Assembly: GCF_028769735.1 (NCBI RefSeq) | Contig: NC_088178.1 | Location: 4,282,001-4,346,000 of the forward strand | Source: Zonotrichia leucophrys gambelii | Lineage: Eukaryota > Chordata > Aves > Passeriformes > Passerellidae | Length of the DNA: 64,000 nt | Direction of reading: 5' to 3' | In this document: positions 1 through 13,100 of the stretch, piece by piece | How positions within the stretch are numbered: the first letter of the stretch is position 1 | Layout: each line of letters begins with the position of its first letter | Translations under genes and position numbers: made by a program | The notes under the pieces: generated by a model | What the model was told of the DNA's origin: nothing | The model's input: the letters and a program-made list of their open reading frames with translations, nothing else | Database searches by the model: none

Positions 1-973
1 CTGAATTATGCTAGAGTCTACAGGAGTTGTGCCCAATCCTCTTCTCACAGATGAAAGGAAAACTGAACACAACCTAAGAGAAAAATTCCAACCTTGACTG
101 CAGGACATGGGACCCAGCATGGAAATAAGTCTGGCCTAGATGTTACATGACGTTTGCTGACCTGTTAAGAAGTGTCTCTAATTTTTCCACCACAGAGAAT
201 CCCCACTGCCTTCCCATGACACAGGAATAAAAAAAAAAATGCAGAAACCACCTTAGAAAAACAAGTGGGATCCCAGTCCTAGTCTTGATCCTAGCCTTGA
301 ATCAGGTCTGTCCTGAGCTTAACCTCAGTAGTCCCTGATATTAGACTGTCCTCAGCCTAGTTTGACCAGACTGGGATGACTGGTGTGTTTCCTTCAGAGC
401 GATATGGGCTGAGCTCAAGCACCCTGCCCAGTGGGATGCTAGACCAGATGCAACAACCAAGGCTGAGTGTTTCAGGTTTTCCTGACAGCACAAAGCATCC
501 AGTTCCTGCAGACAGAAATGGATGATGCGGTCCCTCCTCTGGTGAAAGTGCCCTGTTACACTCAATTGTCACTGCAGCTTTTATGGCTTTTGTCTGGGAC
601 CTGTCACATTAACCCTGCAAACAGCAGCAGTGGTAGCAAGTGGAGAGACCTCAGGAAAGATGGAGGGCTCCAGATCAGGAAAATGTGCAAAAAGCTGGGT
701 TTGCCCTAAAGACAATCCCTGCTGCTTCTGAAAAGAGAGATGATTAATGCTAGAGACAGCTTTAGATTTGGGTCTTGCCCAGAAGTGCAGGGTGAGCACA
801 AGGGTAAAACCTTCCTGGCTCTGTGTTTATAAAGATCATGGAAGAGAAAACAGGATTTATTTTTTCTGTTAATTGGGGATTGGTACAGGAAGAGTCCATC
901 TATAGTCTGCTGTGAGTATCAGCTCTCTGGGATTACTGAGTCAACACAAAGTTTGGTTTTCATCTGCCCTCAC
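1..973. other. Intronic sequence 3' of PAPPA2 exon 17
   Basis: Start of the intron that follows the exon-17 donor at 973-972. I see no match to the missing C-terminal part of the protein (LNR3, C-terminal Cys-rich tail) on the minus strand and no recognisable repeat. The short ORFs here have no recognisable motif. Confidence 0.7.
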
Positions 974-1106
974 CTATGCCATGCCCCTGCTCACACTTGT
1001 ACTCCACGAAGTTCAGCTCTGGGGGTGGTGGGCAGGTGCCCTGCAAGCTCTCACACAGCTTGAACTCCTCTGTCCACAAGCCCTCCTTAGTGCAGACGAT
1101 GGGAAC
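974..1106 (-). CDS. PAPPA2: PAPPA2 exon 17 of window: CCP4 end and CCP5 start
   Basis: The last exon in the window, 133 bp, phase 0 in and phase 1 out (acceptor ttgcag/gttccc, donor catag/gtgagg). It encodes [40 protein letters not shown] and GHGI plus a split Gly codon. [13 protein letters not shown] completes CCP4, and C-P-P-P...EYKCEQG starts CCP5. The remaining exons (rest of CCP5, third LNR, C-terminus) are not in positions 1-973 and must lie outside the window. Confidence 0.95.
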
Positions 1107-4100
1107 CTGCAAAGCAGAGGGAGAGCAGCTGGTGTTACCCACCCTGCCTGCCCACTGCCCATCTCTGGGGAGCACTGTGTGCAAGGACACCCCTCCCACC
1201 AGAGAAAAGCTCCCCAAGGCAGCTGGGCTGCAGCCATCTGGCCCAGCCTATGACCAGGACTGCAATTGTTTCCCAGCTGCTGTTGGATCCCACCAGAGGG
1301 ATCAGCCACCCTTCTCCTGACAAGCCCCTTTCCAAGCATTCCACCTGTGTGGAAGAGCAGGCAGGCAGCAGCTTCCATGGCCAGGGAAGCCCCTTGGTGA
1401 GCACAACTGCTGCAGCAAGCTTGCCCATCATTAAAGCGAATGCTTTCACAGCAGCTCCCAAAACTTACTGGAAACCCCCTACTTATACTTTCTGACCATT
1501 TTCACACAAGATAAGCCAGCTTGCTTAGGACCACTGCTTTCCAGGGAGCAGGAGCAGACATCTTTGATGAAAAATCCTTTTCTTCTCCTCCTGAGAAGCT
1601 GAGAGGCCTCAGGAACAAAATGTAAACATTGATTATCTGCTGCTGTGGAATGCAACAGGTGCATCTGTGATTGGCCCATGTTGGATGTTTGTAATTAATG
1701 GCCAATCACAGCCCAGCTGGCTCAGACAGAGTCTCCAAGACAGCTGCCTTTATCATTCTTTGCTATTCTATTCTTAGCTAGCCTTCTGATGAAATCCTTT
1801 TTTCTATTCTTTTAGTATAGTTTTAATGTAATACATATCATAAAATAATAAATCAAGCCTTATGAAACATGGAGTCAGATGCTCATCTCTTCCCTCAACC
1901 TGAGACCCCTGTGAACACCGTCACACAGGTGAGCATCCCCAGGCAGTGGTGCACCTTGTGCCATGTATGGGGCCCAGCAAGACCAGCCTTTGGGCTTGTA
2001 GAGGGACTGCTCCTTGGTGGTAAAAGGGTATTTGGCCTTGGGGATGGGTCAAACTGCTGCAGGGCCCCTCGGCACAGCAGGGCACAGGGAGCCCTGCAGT
2101 TTGTAGCTGCTGAAACACGAGGTGTGGTCAGCATGTGCCTCCCCCAGACTCACCTGCTGTCCCTGCTGCTCACAGCTGAGCACACACTGGCTGTCCAGCT
2201 CGAAGCCCTGCGTGCAGTTGTACATGCCCTCGAAGACGGGGGGCGGGGGCTGGCAGACCACGGGCACGCAGTGTCCCTCTTCCCACTGCCCACTCTCCAG
2301 GCACTGCACCTTCAGGAACTTCCTGGGGAAACACAGACACCAGGCTGGCCTGCAGAACCCCAAACGCTGCACCTTGGCTGTGCCAGGCATCCCACAGATA
2401 TCAGGAGCAGACTGAAGACATCTCTCCCAGAGAACCATCATGCCCAGTTTGTGTAGGACTTTCCCATACTATATAATCCCTCACCATGGGCATATCTCCC
2501 AAAGGGACACCCCATGCTTAACCAGGACCTTTTCTTCTCCTCCCTGGGGGGATTGCACCCATCTAGGAGCACTGGATGCAATTCCCTTGCACTTGCCACC
2601 CCACTGCTCCCCACCTCTTGTGGTGCCCCTAAACCCTTCCTCCCACAGTCCCTGCAGGTCCTGCTCTGCTTTGTCCCCCAGCCAGTAGCTGCATACTTTG
2701 CTGGATGGAGTTTGCCTCCACCAGTAAATCCTCTGGCCTGTGCCCAGCTGCTCCTGAGGCTCCTCTTTGTACTCCAGCCAGATCTGTCAATCCTGCTCTG
2801 GCCAAGGGGCTGCAGCAGACCAGTACCATCCTATGCTGCTAAAACAGCCCAGACACGAGCTACTTGCCAAGAAAAGAAAGAAAAAGTCCAGGAGCAGAGC
2901 CCACCCACTTTTCACTGTCCCTTGGCAGTGATAGAGACACCACAACTTTTACACAGAGGCATCGAAACTGCTGAGGCATCAGGACTGCTGTCTCAGCAGA
3001 GGACATGTCACTGCCCTGATGGGCTTTACCTGAGCCAAAGGTGATTGCTCTATCCTTAAGGAGGCTTTTCCCCCATTCCTTTAGTGGGGGAAAAGCCTCC
3101 TTAACTAGACAGCCCACTCCAGTGCCTGCCCCTGCCCTCTCCCAGCATGGGTGCCAGCAGGCAGGGCTCCAGGCACCACGTTAGGGAGTTTATGGCCTGC
3201 CACAGGTATGTGGAGGGGGCCGCCAGGGGTTAGAGGAACCCCTGGGGGAAGGCACTAAATTGCCCCTTGTTCTGAGAGGCAGCAGACAGAGTGTGAGGCC
3301 ACCCATGTGCCCCTTAACACCTGGAGCAGGGTCATGACATTGAGTGAGGCCACCCAGCTGTGCCTCCACACATGGTACAGGGTCACACAGGCTGGAGAAG
3401 CAAGGGGACCCCATCTGCATCCTGCTGCCAGACCAGGGGTGGCTCCCTCTCAGATTTCTGCTGGGAACTCCTGGATGAGACATTTTAAAGGTTTTTGCAG
3501 CATTCTCATATTTTAAAATATTTGTAGCTCTTGGAGAGTCCCCTTTTCCCTTCAGAAATCAGGGATCTGGTTTTTGTGACTGTATAAAGGGACAGTGGGT
3601 TCCTCCCCAGGTGAATGCAGGTAACACAGAGGCAGGCATGGTAGGGAATGGCATGCAGCAAGTCCACTGGCACAGAGCTCTGCACAAATCTTCCCTGCAG
3701 CCCACCTGGGAAGTGAGGATGGCTGTGGTGTGAGCACCCGAGCAGTGAGGGTTGCTGCAACATCACTCCTACAGCAGCAGCCTTGAATTAACTAAGGGAA
3801 CTGCAGCTATGAAGTATTTCAGAAAACTGGTGAGGTGGAGGAACTCTGGATTCCATTGTAGGCATCTGTGGTTTCATTCCATTCCTCATTTAACTTCCTT
3901 GTTTGCCTTCCCTTTCCATGAGGATGGCAGTCACTGCCTTGCAAAGATGTCCCCATCAGACTTTGCCTTCTCCCAAATCTGACTGAATGCTCTGCCCCGC
4001 CCAAGTTTAAAGGTAAACAAAGGCACATGCTAAGAGGTACTAATCCATGTTGGATGTCCAGCTCCACAAACAGCATTTTCCCCTTCTTGAACCTACTGGC

Positions 4101-7100
4101 TCACAGGGTATGATCCAGCTGCAGGACTTGGAAGGGGCAAAGCACTGGGGGTTATGGAGATAGAAACAAACTGCTGGTATGAAGTCACTATGACAGCAAT
4201 CCCTCAGGCACTGAGCAAACTCCTTTAAAGACCAGGAGCATGGTCCACATGACTTTTCACTGGCCACTGCCCCTCCCTGTTGCTCTCCAGGTCACGTCAG
4301 GAGCCCTGTGCCCAGGGAGATGGGTCAGGCCCAGGGAGGACACGCTGTGGCAGCTGCAGTTTGCTCAGGTGCAGGCTGTGGTTTGCAGCCCCATCATCCT
4401 CACAGGGCTCCTCATTTGATGTGGTGTCACAGCCAGGCCATGTATGGCCTCTCACAGCTCCCCCCAAACCTGCACACCCCCCCAGACCACCTTGCTGTGG
4501 ATGCTCAACCCAGGGACTTCAAACACAGTTAGCCCAGGCTGACCCCAGGGTAGAGGGTGAGGTGTGGACCACTCCCACACATGTGAAACAAGCAGTTCAT
4601 GTGGAAGCATGAACTGAAGGGAAAGGAAAGGCTTTAAAAAAAAAAGTATATACATAAATGTACACAACTTCACAGGAGCTGGAAATTTCTGGATCCCCTC
4701 TCACCCTGCAACTTCTTCTGATCTGGGTCAGTGGCACTTCTTGAGGGTTAACAAGGAAGCCAAGAAAATCAGAGTCAGCCCTCCAACCAGGCAAGCCTAA
4801 TGGACAGAGGAGGCAAGGGAGGTGTTTGAGGCCAGCAAGGGCTGTACCTGAGGTGAAGGCACAAGCACATGCTCAGCTCCAGGAGCTGAACATGCAGGGA
4901 TCCAGCCATCTTCTGAGGCAGCCAGCTTGGGGGGAGTGGGTTTGCTGGTGACAAATGAACCTAAAGCCTCATCTCCTATGGCAGGATACTGATGGCTTCA
5001 AAAAAAATAGGGGGGAAGGAGAGAGATTTGTCAGTAAATTCAAAGAAAGATGCAGCAGTGTGTAGGACCCTCCACTGCTGTGCTCCCTCCAAACAGCCTG
5101 GACAACCTGGGCTGTAAATGCTCAGAGATCTTAGAGGTGGAAGTGACAGGAACCTGGTTGGCAGCCTGTGTTTTCTTTACCTGGCTCCTTGGCTCCCACA
5201 GCTGTATTTGCCCTTTATCTGGAAGGGGGCAGATACAGGCAGAGGCAGGGAGTGCCTTTGTGCCCACCACATGACTGCCTGGTGCTCCTGGATTAGGCTG
5301 TCCTGCTTGTTCCACTGTGAACTTTGTTTTGTTTCCAGTCCCCATTTTCTCCTCCACATTCTCCCACCTCCTCTCCCTCTTCCATGGTCTCTGCTGTTTT
5401 TGAACAGGGAGAGAGGGAAGAGGGGCTGACATCTCCATGGAAGCTGACTGGGGACTGTGCTGGGCTTCCTTGATCTCTGGTCAAAATGCAGGCTGAGACT
5501 CTCAAATCTGCCTGAAAATACCAAAGTGGTTCTTTGCTTCATTCCTTCAAGCTAGCAGATGGAGCTCAAGCCCTCACAAAGGCAGCTTTGAGATCCCCAA
5601 ATCTCTTCTCTCCAAGGAATCATCCCACATCTGGCAAGTGAAACAAGTCCCCTGAAGGGTCTGACCTTTTAGATCCCCAAACTGAGAGCATCCTCTCAAC
5701 ATTAGAGTGCTCCTTAAGGGAGCACAATCACACAATCATGGTATTGTTTTGGGTTGGAAGAGACCTTAAAGACCATCCTATTCCAACCCCCGTGCCGTGG
5801 ACAGGGACACCTACTAGACCAAGTTTCTCCAAGCCCCATCCAACTTGTCTATTCCTGTCAGAGATTGCTTCAGATGGCACTTCATGCTGGAAGCAACAGC
5901 AAGGAGCACTGTGGGGTGATGTGTTTTGCCCAGAGTATCTGACCCCTGGCTTTCAGGCCAGCACTTTTCAATGCTACAGCTCTGGGCGATGCTGAACATT
6001 TCTCCTTGACAGCTCATATCTTTGTGTGATCCAGGTGTTGGGCTGGTACAGCCATGGCACAGGTTCTGCCTAAATCCAGAAAGTTCCCATCACAAAGCAC
6101 AAATGCACTGTTAAGTTCCCCTTGCTACCTTACAGTGGAATTAGAAGTGAAGTAGCCTGGCAGCTGGGAGCCTCTCCAGGCTGATAACAGACCTCCTTTA
6201 GGAAGAGGCAAAGAAGCATTACCCTTCATGTCAGCATTGTCAGTCAGATGAACCTGCCAGCAGGAAGGCAGCAACTTTCTGGCAGGATTGTGATTACACA
6301 ATCAGTATTTCCTCAAGGATCCCTTGTTGAGAAGCAATGGTTTCCCAAGGGCCTTTCCTCACCTAGTTTAACAGACAAAAGCATCTCTGGGACAACTGAT
6401 TTCTTCATCCCCTTTCTCTTTCACTTAAACTGTGGGAAATGAATTTCAACTATGTCCTCAGCCCTTTCTAAGCATCCTTACTGCTCCTGCAGTAAAATTC
6501 AAATAAAAAATAGAAGTGAGGCAATTGCATGAACATCTGTGTCCAAGATTATCTTCACTGGCATGGAGACAGCTGGATCCCAAAGAGGTTCAGGCCTGCA
6601 GAAGGTGGGCAACTCCACACGAGGAGCAAATCTAGAGCTTGAAGAATAATTCAAATGAAACCTGTCTGTATTTCCAAGGGTAAGCTAGTTAGTGGGCATG
6701 AGGAACCTTCAGTATCAGCCACAGATTATGTTTGACTTTTGTCCAGTACGTAGCACACACAGAGAGTCTTGCCCCTTTATGTAGCTCCACACCTGCATGG
6801 CACTAAATCCTTTAGCAAGGCTTGAGCTTGCTGGGTTGGTGGACAACAGGGAGACAACAGACAAAGAACTCAGATTTCTGAACCCAAAGACACAGCAGGA
6901 GACCCTAAAAACCTGATGTCCACCAGCTCAGACCCAGCACATCAGGAACCTGCACCTTACCCGAGCTGGTTCCTTCCAGAATTCCCCAGCACCTCCCTTT
7001 CTCCAAAACTGGCACAATCAAAGAGATCAACCTCTGACTCTGGCAGCTCCCACCCTCTCCTTGCCAGGGCTGAGATACCAGAAGGATTTCCAGCAGTCCA

Positions 7101-10100
7101 GGAACTGACCTAAGGGCTAAGAGCTGCTACACCACACCAAGGGGCTTGTACTCATGCTGAGAGTCACCAAGAGCTCCTGATGAGATGGTACAATGACATT
7201 TACAAGCCTAAGAAAAGGTTTTTCCTTGGGCTGGGCCACTCACATAGGAGTTAATCTGCATGATAGGAAAGCAATACTTTTTCTAGTTTTGTTAATGTGG
7301 TTTTTTATTCCACCATCAGAGATGTCTGATGAAATAGCAGCAGTGGCAATTGCAAAGAGGAAAACACGATGTCAACATGCATTGCTATGAAAACGTAAAC
7401 CGCTTCACACGATTTTCCTTGACTTCTCTCACAGGCTGCTCAGACCCATATGGAAGTTACTCACACATCAGAGGAGCCTCAAGATCTCCCAGGGGTCATC
7501 ATTTTCACCAGCAGTTGCTGCAGCAGGACAGAGGGGGCCTCACTCTGCAAGCTGAGTGGATCTGTTTGAATGCCCAGTGCCTGAAGCGCCACAGGCACAA
7601 AAGCTGCTCTAGAGCTTGCAAAGCAGTCCATGTGATTGCTGCCATAATAATCATTTGCTCGGTTCCCTTTGGCCCTAGAAATGCTCCTAACACTGTGAAA
7701 AGCTGTTTACAGAAACCACTTCCTTCATTACTAGGCAAGAAATTTGGCAACTGCTTCCCACTGCACAACAACTCTACCCCAGAGCAAAGAAGAGATGAAG
7801 TCTGCATCCAATTAAAACTGGAAGGGGGCATTAAACAATTAACACATAATTACCTGATCTGGGCTAGAATTGAGACTCTGGGGAGGACCCAGCCTGTGCC
7901 AGGGAATCTTTAGTGACCAAACCCAATGGGGACTTTGGCTGGAGGAGTCACAGACAAAACTCTGCTTTTTCCCCCAGCGTCATGATATTGGCTGAGAGCA
8001 GGGCTAGTGAACCACCAGGAATTTTTCCCCGAAGCATCAGGAAAAATCTTCTCCCATTGAAATGCCACTGCTAGAGATATTAAATTTAGCCAAGAGGCAC
8101 AGCGGGTGAGATGCTAACCCTGACAGAAGGCAGCCATTCATTCTTGCAGTCCCTCTGTTCCATGTTTTATCGCTTTTAGGAAAAACAGAAGCTCCAGGAA
8201 TCTGCCAGCATCTTGTAAATGTCCAATTACCTGGGATTCCACAAACACTTAATTTGGTGCTTAACTTCCACAGAGTGACAAATACATTGAGGTGCACAGG
8301 AAGATCTGCTTGTTTCAGGTTAAAGTATTTAACACACTCATGTGTGCAACAGCACCTTGCTCCCACCAGGTTCACCTCGACCAGGGAATGCCTCTTGTAT
8401 TTCAAGAAATCTGTGTGATCAGAGCAAGCTGCTCTGCCTTCTATCACCTATCAAGCCAGGTCTTTGAGACTACCATTGTCCTGTCACCTCTGCTCCTTGC
8501 ACACACTGGGAGGAGGAAAGGAATGGTGATAACAGACCCGCCACAGACTTTGAGACTGCCATTGTCCTGTCACCTCTGCTCCTTGCACACGCTGGGAGGA
8601 GGAAAGGAATGGTGACAACAGACCTGCCACAGACTTACTTCTTAGGCTTGTCTGCTGCGTTGTCGGCCACGTGGTAGCCGGGCTTGCACTTGTAGCGGCA
8701 GACGGAGCCCACGTCGTGGCTGCCCTGCAGGCAGCGCGGCACCAGGAGCCTGGCGTTGGCCACGGCGGGCGGCGCCTCGCACTCCAGCTTGCAGAAGGCT
8801 TCGGGCAGGGACCAGAGACCATCCTCCAGGCACGTGAGCCACTGGTTTGTTCCTGACCCCAAAAGAGAAGCAGAGGGTGTGTGGGGTTACGTTTCAGCCA
8901 GGAATGGAGAGCTGCTGAGGGGAGCTCAGAGCGACCAGCAGAAGTTCTCTTGTTAGAGTGTACACTGATAGCAAAAGGGGCAACAAACACAAAGACCATG
9001 GACTCCATCGCCTGCTTGGCCAGGCTGGAACAGAAAATACTTGAATGCAGACAAAAGTATGGTAGGGTCAACTTCTAGAGGCTGGAGAAAAGATCTTGGT
9101 TCTGCAAATCTCCCCAAATCTTTCCCTTAAAATTGCCCTCTTTCATGGTGTCTCAGGACAGCCATGGGTCTTAGTGTAGGACAGCTCTGTCATGTTTAGT
9201 TCAGCCCACCTTCATTTTGCAGCTTGTCCTCAGCTATGCTGACCAAGCTGTCATACCCTACTACAGATGCAGTGTAAGATCATAAAACCATGGAATGGTT
9301 TGGGCTGGAAAGGATCTTTAGAGCACATCTAGTCCAACCTCCCTCTGCCAAGGACAGGGACATCTTCCACCAGGTCAGGTAGCTCAGAGCCCTGCCCAGC
9401 CTGCCTTTCAATGTTTCCAAGGATGAGGAATCCATCACCTCTCCGGGCAACCTGAGAGTCAGGAGGATGAAAAATGCCACAAGGACAGATGTAGGAGGCT
9501 TCACTGGTGTGACTGGGAATTCAAAGCACACATCATTAGAGGTTTGGGTTTATTACAGGCCAGCTCTCTGTTGTCCCTGACAGACACAGCTAAATGGGGG
9601 GCCAAAACTGCACAGCTCTGGGTGCCTGCAAGAGTGCCCAGGACTACATCACCTACATGATGTGGATGATGGATAGTTCATTGGGAACTGATGAGCAAGG
9701 AAAACGCTGGATTGGAGTGAATGGGACCATTCCTAGTGAGAGGTTTGGATCAGCATGTTTGTGGGGCAGCCAGGCTGCTCTACGGTTCCTTCAAACATCC
9801 CTTTCTTTTTACAGAAACACTTTTGGGCCAGAGACAAAATCACATCTCTACTCAGCACCTGTGCTTCTGATGGGTCAAGGCTGCCAGGGGTCATCTCCCC
9901 ACCTCCAAGAGCCACACAGCCACATCATTCTTTCCTTGCCTACTCTTAGCATTTGTCAGTATTGACAGCTTGCTTGTAAGGATGCAAGTCTTTGGGGAGA
10001 GCAAGCACAGAGCATGTCCCTGCCTCAGTGGCTCAGTGGTGTCACTGGACTCCAGGAGTTTCCCCCCATGGCTTGGCAGCCTTGGCTGAGCACCTCCAGC

Positions 10101-13100
10101 CATCATGCTGGAAGTCACCCAGGGGCCCATGGAGAGGACCCCTTCCCACAGAGGGAGCCCATGGCAAACTCCCAGGGACTGCAGCAGGACCAAGAGGCAG
10201 CTGTGGGTGCAACATCAGATTAAAGCTCTGCCTCAGTTGACTAACCCAAGGCAATGGGCATCAGTTCACGCAGAATTTGTGTTGTTGACATTTGCATGCT
10301 ACCCATTGATCAGCCCACTCTGGGGATCTGCCATCATCCTCCCTGTCATGAAATGGGACCTTAATTCTCTGATCTCTGCAGTTTTTGATCCTTAGATTTA
10401 AGGTTTTTCTTTTACAATAAGTAAACAATTCTCATACATTTCAGCTATAAATGTCTCCATAAAGTAGGGCACCCATTAAAATGATTTGTTGTATGTGATT
10501 TTTTCACAGCAAAGGCACTGGTGGAAACTCACAAAGTCCCAATGCTTGAAGCTGTCAAGGCAATTACCCCTGAAATCCCATCCAGCTCAGCCCCTGCATA
10601 GACAGAACAGTAGCTCTCTTTCTCTGACTTGGCTCAAGAAATTCCTGTGGCTACTGATGGAGTCGTCAGAATGAAAGCCAGGCCATGGTGTGTCTGGGTG
10701 GTGAACATCTCCCAGACTGCTCTACAGCTGTGGGCATCAGTCTCTACGGCTTCATACAGCCCCAGCCCCCTGAACCACAGGCTTCCCCACAGCCACCAGG
10801 CACAGAGCCACTGCTGGCTCTCTGAAGTCCTCTCTGTCTGCCTGCATGTTTCTTGTCTCCATCACTGTACTACTGGAGGCTGGACCAGTTATCAGGAGAG
10901 GACATCACTACACCCTGAGGTGGATGGATCAGGACTGCCTGCCAGGGGATGGGAGTCAGGGGGAATTATCCTCACACTAGGATGTCTCTGTTCCAGGGGG
11001 AGGGATACCCATCATTTTGGGAAGTATCTCAAGATCTCATCCAGCTGGCAAATCCAGGACAAGTGAGAAATTCCAAATTCTGTTTGAACTGCTTGGGACA
11101 GGCATGGAAATGTGGCATCACAAAGGGTGGTTAAATGTGTTGACACTCCAGAGCATACCTTGAAGCTTGGCTGGGGGGATGCAGGAGAAGGAGCATCTCT
11201 GCAGGTAGGTGGTCCCCAGAGGGCAGGAGAATTCAGCATAGTACACGAGGGACTGGGCAGGGACACGGCAGTCAACAGGGTCACAAGTCACAGATCTGTC
11301 CCACCGTCCCCAGCTGCACGTCAGCACCACCTCCTGCTGAAGAAAAAGCAAAGCTCCATCAGACTCCTGAGGAGAGCTCTGATCTACGGCTGGGCCACCA
11401 CAACAGAAAGGTCCAACCAGGGTTCAGGATGAGGAGAGCGCTCCAATATTTTTCCTCCCCCTTTCTCCCCACTCTGGACAGTGAATCACAAAGCCCTGAC
11501 CAGTTCACAGGGAGATGCGTGGGCTGTGAGAGCAGGAAATGTGCCTTGGGGTAAAATCCAGGCACTGTGCATGCTACATTGTCTGGGTGGTACCAGTCCT
11601 CATCAGGGATAAAAGGAAAGTCCCCTCAAGATTCACTGAAACTTCTTGAGCTGAGCTATTTCCAGCTGGATGTGCTGCAATTTCCTCCCCTAAAAGATCA
11701 AGTCTTACTTCAACTGTTGTCAGAGAGCTCTTCTGTTGATTGTTTTTCCCTAAATGTACCAATTCCCTCATGCCTCAGCCTACAGACCTCAATGAAATCA
11801 TACAACCTCATTTACAAATCCTAATTATACAGCCCTTCTTACTCAGAACTGCCCAAGATCAAAAACCACGATGATCCCACCACTAAATATGGTCAACATG
11901 CGCTACAGACTTCATCAAAATTGAGGGGTGGATGATGGTTTGCTGTGAGCAACCTGGTTTAGTGGAAGGTGCTCCTAGCCACAACAGGAGGGTTGGACTA
12001 AGTGATTTGTTAAGGCCCCTTCCAACCCCAACTGTTCAATGATTTCTATTCCCAAACTGCAAATCCCAGCCGAGCAGCCCTCAGCCAGGGGCTGCACACC
12101 AATGTTCCTGATGTCCCTTCATGGCTGGTACAGTCACACTGCTGGTGCAGGTGAACACATGACCTATCATCTCAACCAGCAGGTTTTGGTTGGACCTGGA
12201 TGTGGTGGCTCTGAAGGACATCACTAAATTTCAGTCTGGCACTCCCAAGTGTGCAGCAGAACTAGCTGGAGAGGAGCTCAGGAGAAGAGCTGTGTGCATT
12301 TTCCTAAATAGGCTCACAAGCCAGACACCACTGTAATACCACTGGAGGGCTCAGGGCAAGGCCCTTGCAAGCTGCCCTCTGCTGTGACAGCCACTTGGTA
12401 GAACTCTGTTCACAAGTTTCCCATCTCACTGCCAGACACAGGAAAGCTGTCATCCCAGGCAGATTCATTTTGTGTGGTTTCACTATGGAGAATGGGAACA
12501 TTTTGTTTTCCCAGGGCAGGCCCAGTGGCCATGTAATTAACAACTCCCAGTGATGAGCAGTGCATCTCCAGCTGCCCTGCTGCACTTCCCAGTGCTCACC
12601 TCTCCTCTGGCCAACACTGCAGCATGGGGAACCTGCCTGCCAGGTGTCACAAGCAGATCTCCAAGGAGAGGAAATGTCACCCTCCTGACACAGCCCAACT
12701 CACTTCTGTCTGTCTGCCTCAGGCAAGTTCACATTCTGGCTCAGGCTGGCATGTAACACCAGCTCAGGCCCAGAGACTCCTGTTCCCCCCTCCTGAAACA
12801 GCCCAAGGACAGGACACTGTGCGCCTACCCCCCTGCCAAGGTGACTGCCTAGACCAAGGCAGTGCAGCTCCCAAGGACACATCATCCCAGGTCTCCTCAG
12901 TCAATAGCTAAGAGCTGTGCTGGCTCCTGGCTTTTATGAGGTAACCCCCAACCCTCTGGAAAGTGGGACAAACTCTTTCACGGTGACCCCTGTGCCATTA
13001 TTGCAACACAACACAAAGGAAGAAAAGCTCTCTATGCTCTCAGCTGCCTCTAAATATAGTTGCTCTGCAATGACTTCATTTTTTCCTGAGCCACTAACTT

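Larger units (their letters stand above)
2323..8638. other. PAPPA2 intron 15 (6,316 bp)
   Basis: Intron between exons 15 and 16. It holds the 20-bp-arm inverted repeat (3056-3104), a minus-oriented CR1 tail (5730-5852) and the 86-bp tandem duplication (8462-8633) next to the exon-15 donor. Open frames such as 7350-7913 (plus) have no recognisable motif. Confidence 0.8.

Noticed and set aside
1..973. Search for the last PAPPA2 exons (LNR3 and C-terminus)
   Set aside because: No minus-strand frame carries the expected cysteine-rich sequence; these exons must lie outside the window.
7350..7913. Plus-strand open frame of 187 codons in intron 15
   Set aside because: No recognisable motif or promoter and low-complexity residue make-up; no evidence of a gene.
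8484..9071. Minus-strand 195-codon frame overlapping exon 15
   Set aside because: A different frame from the CCP-coding one; it runs through the acceptor and donor.
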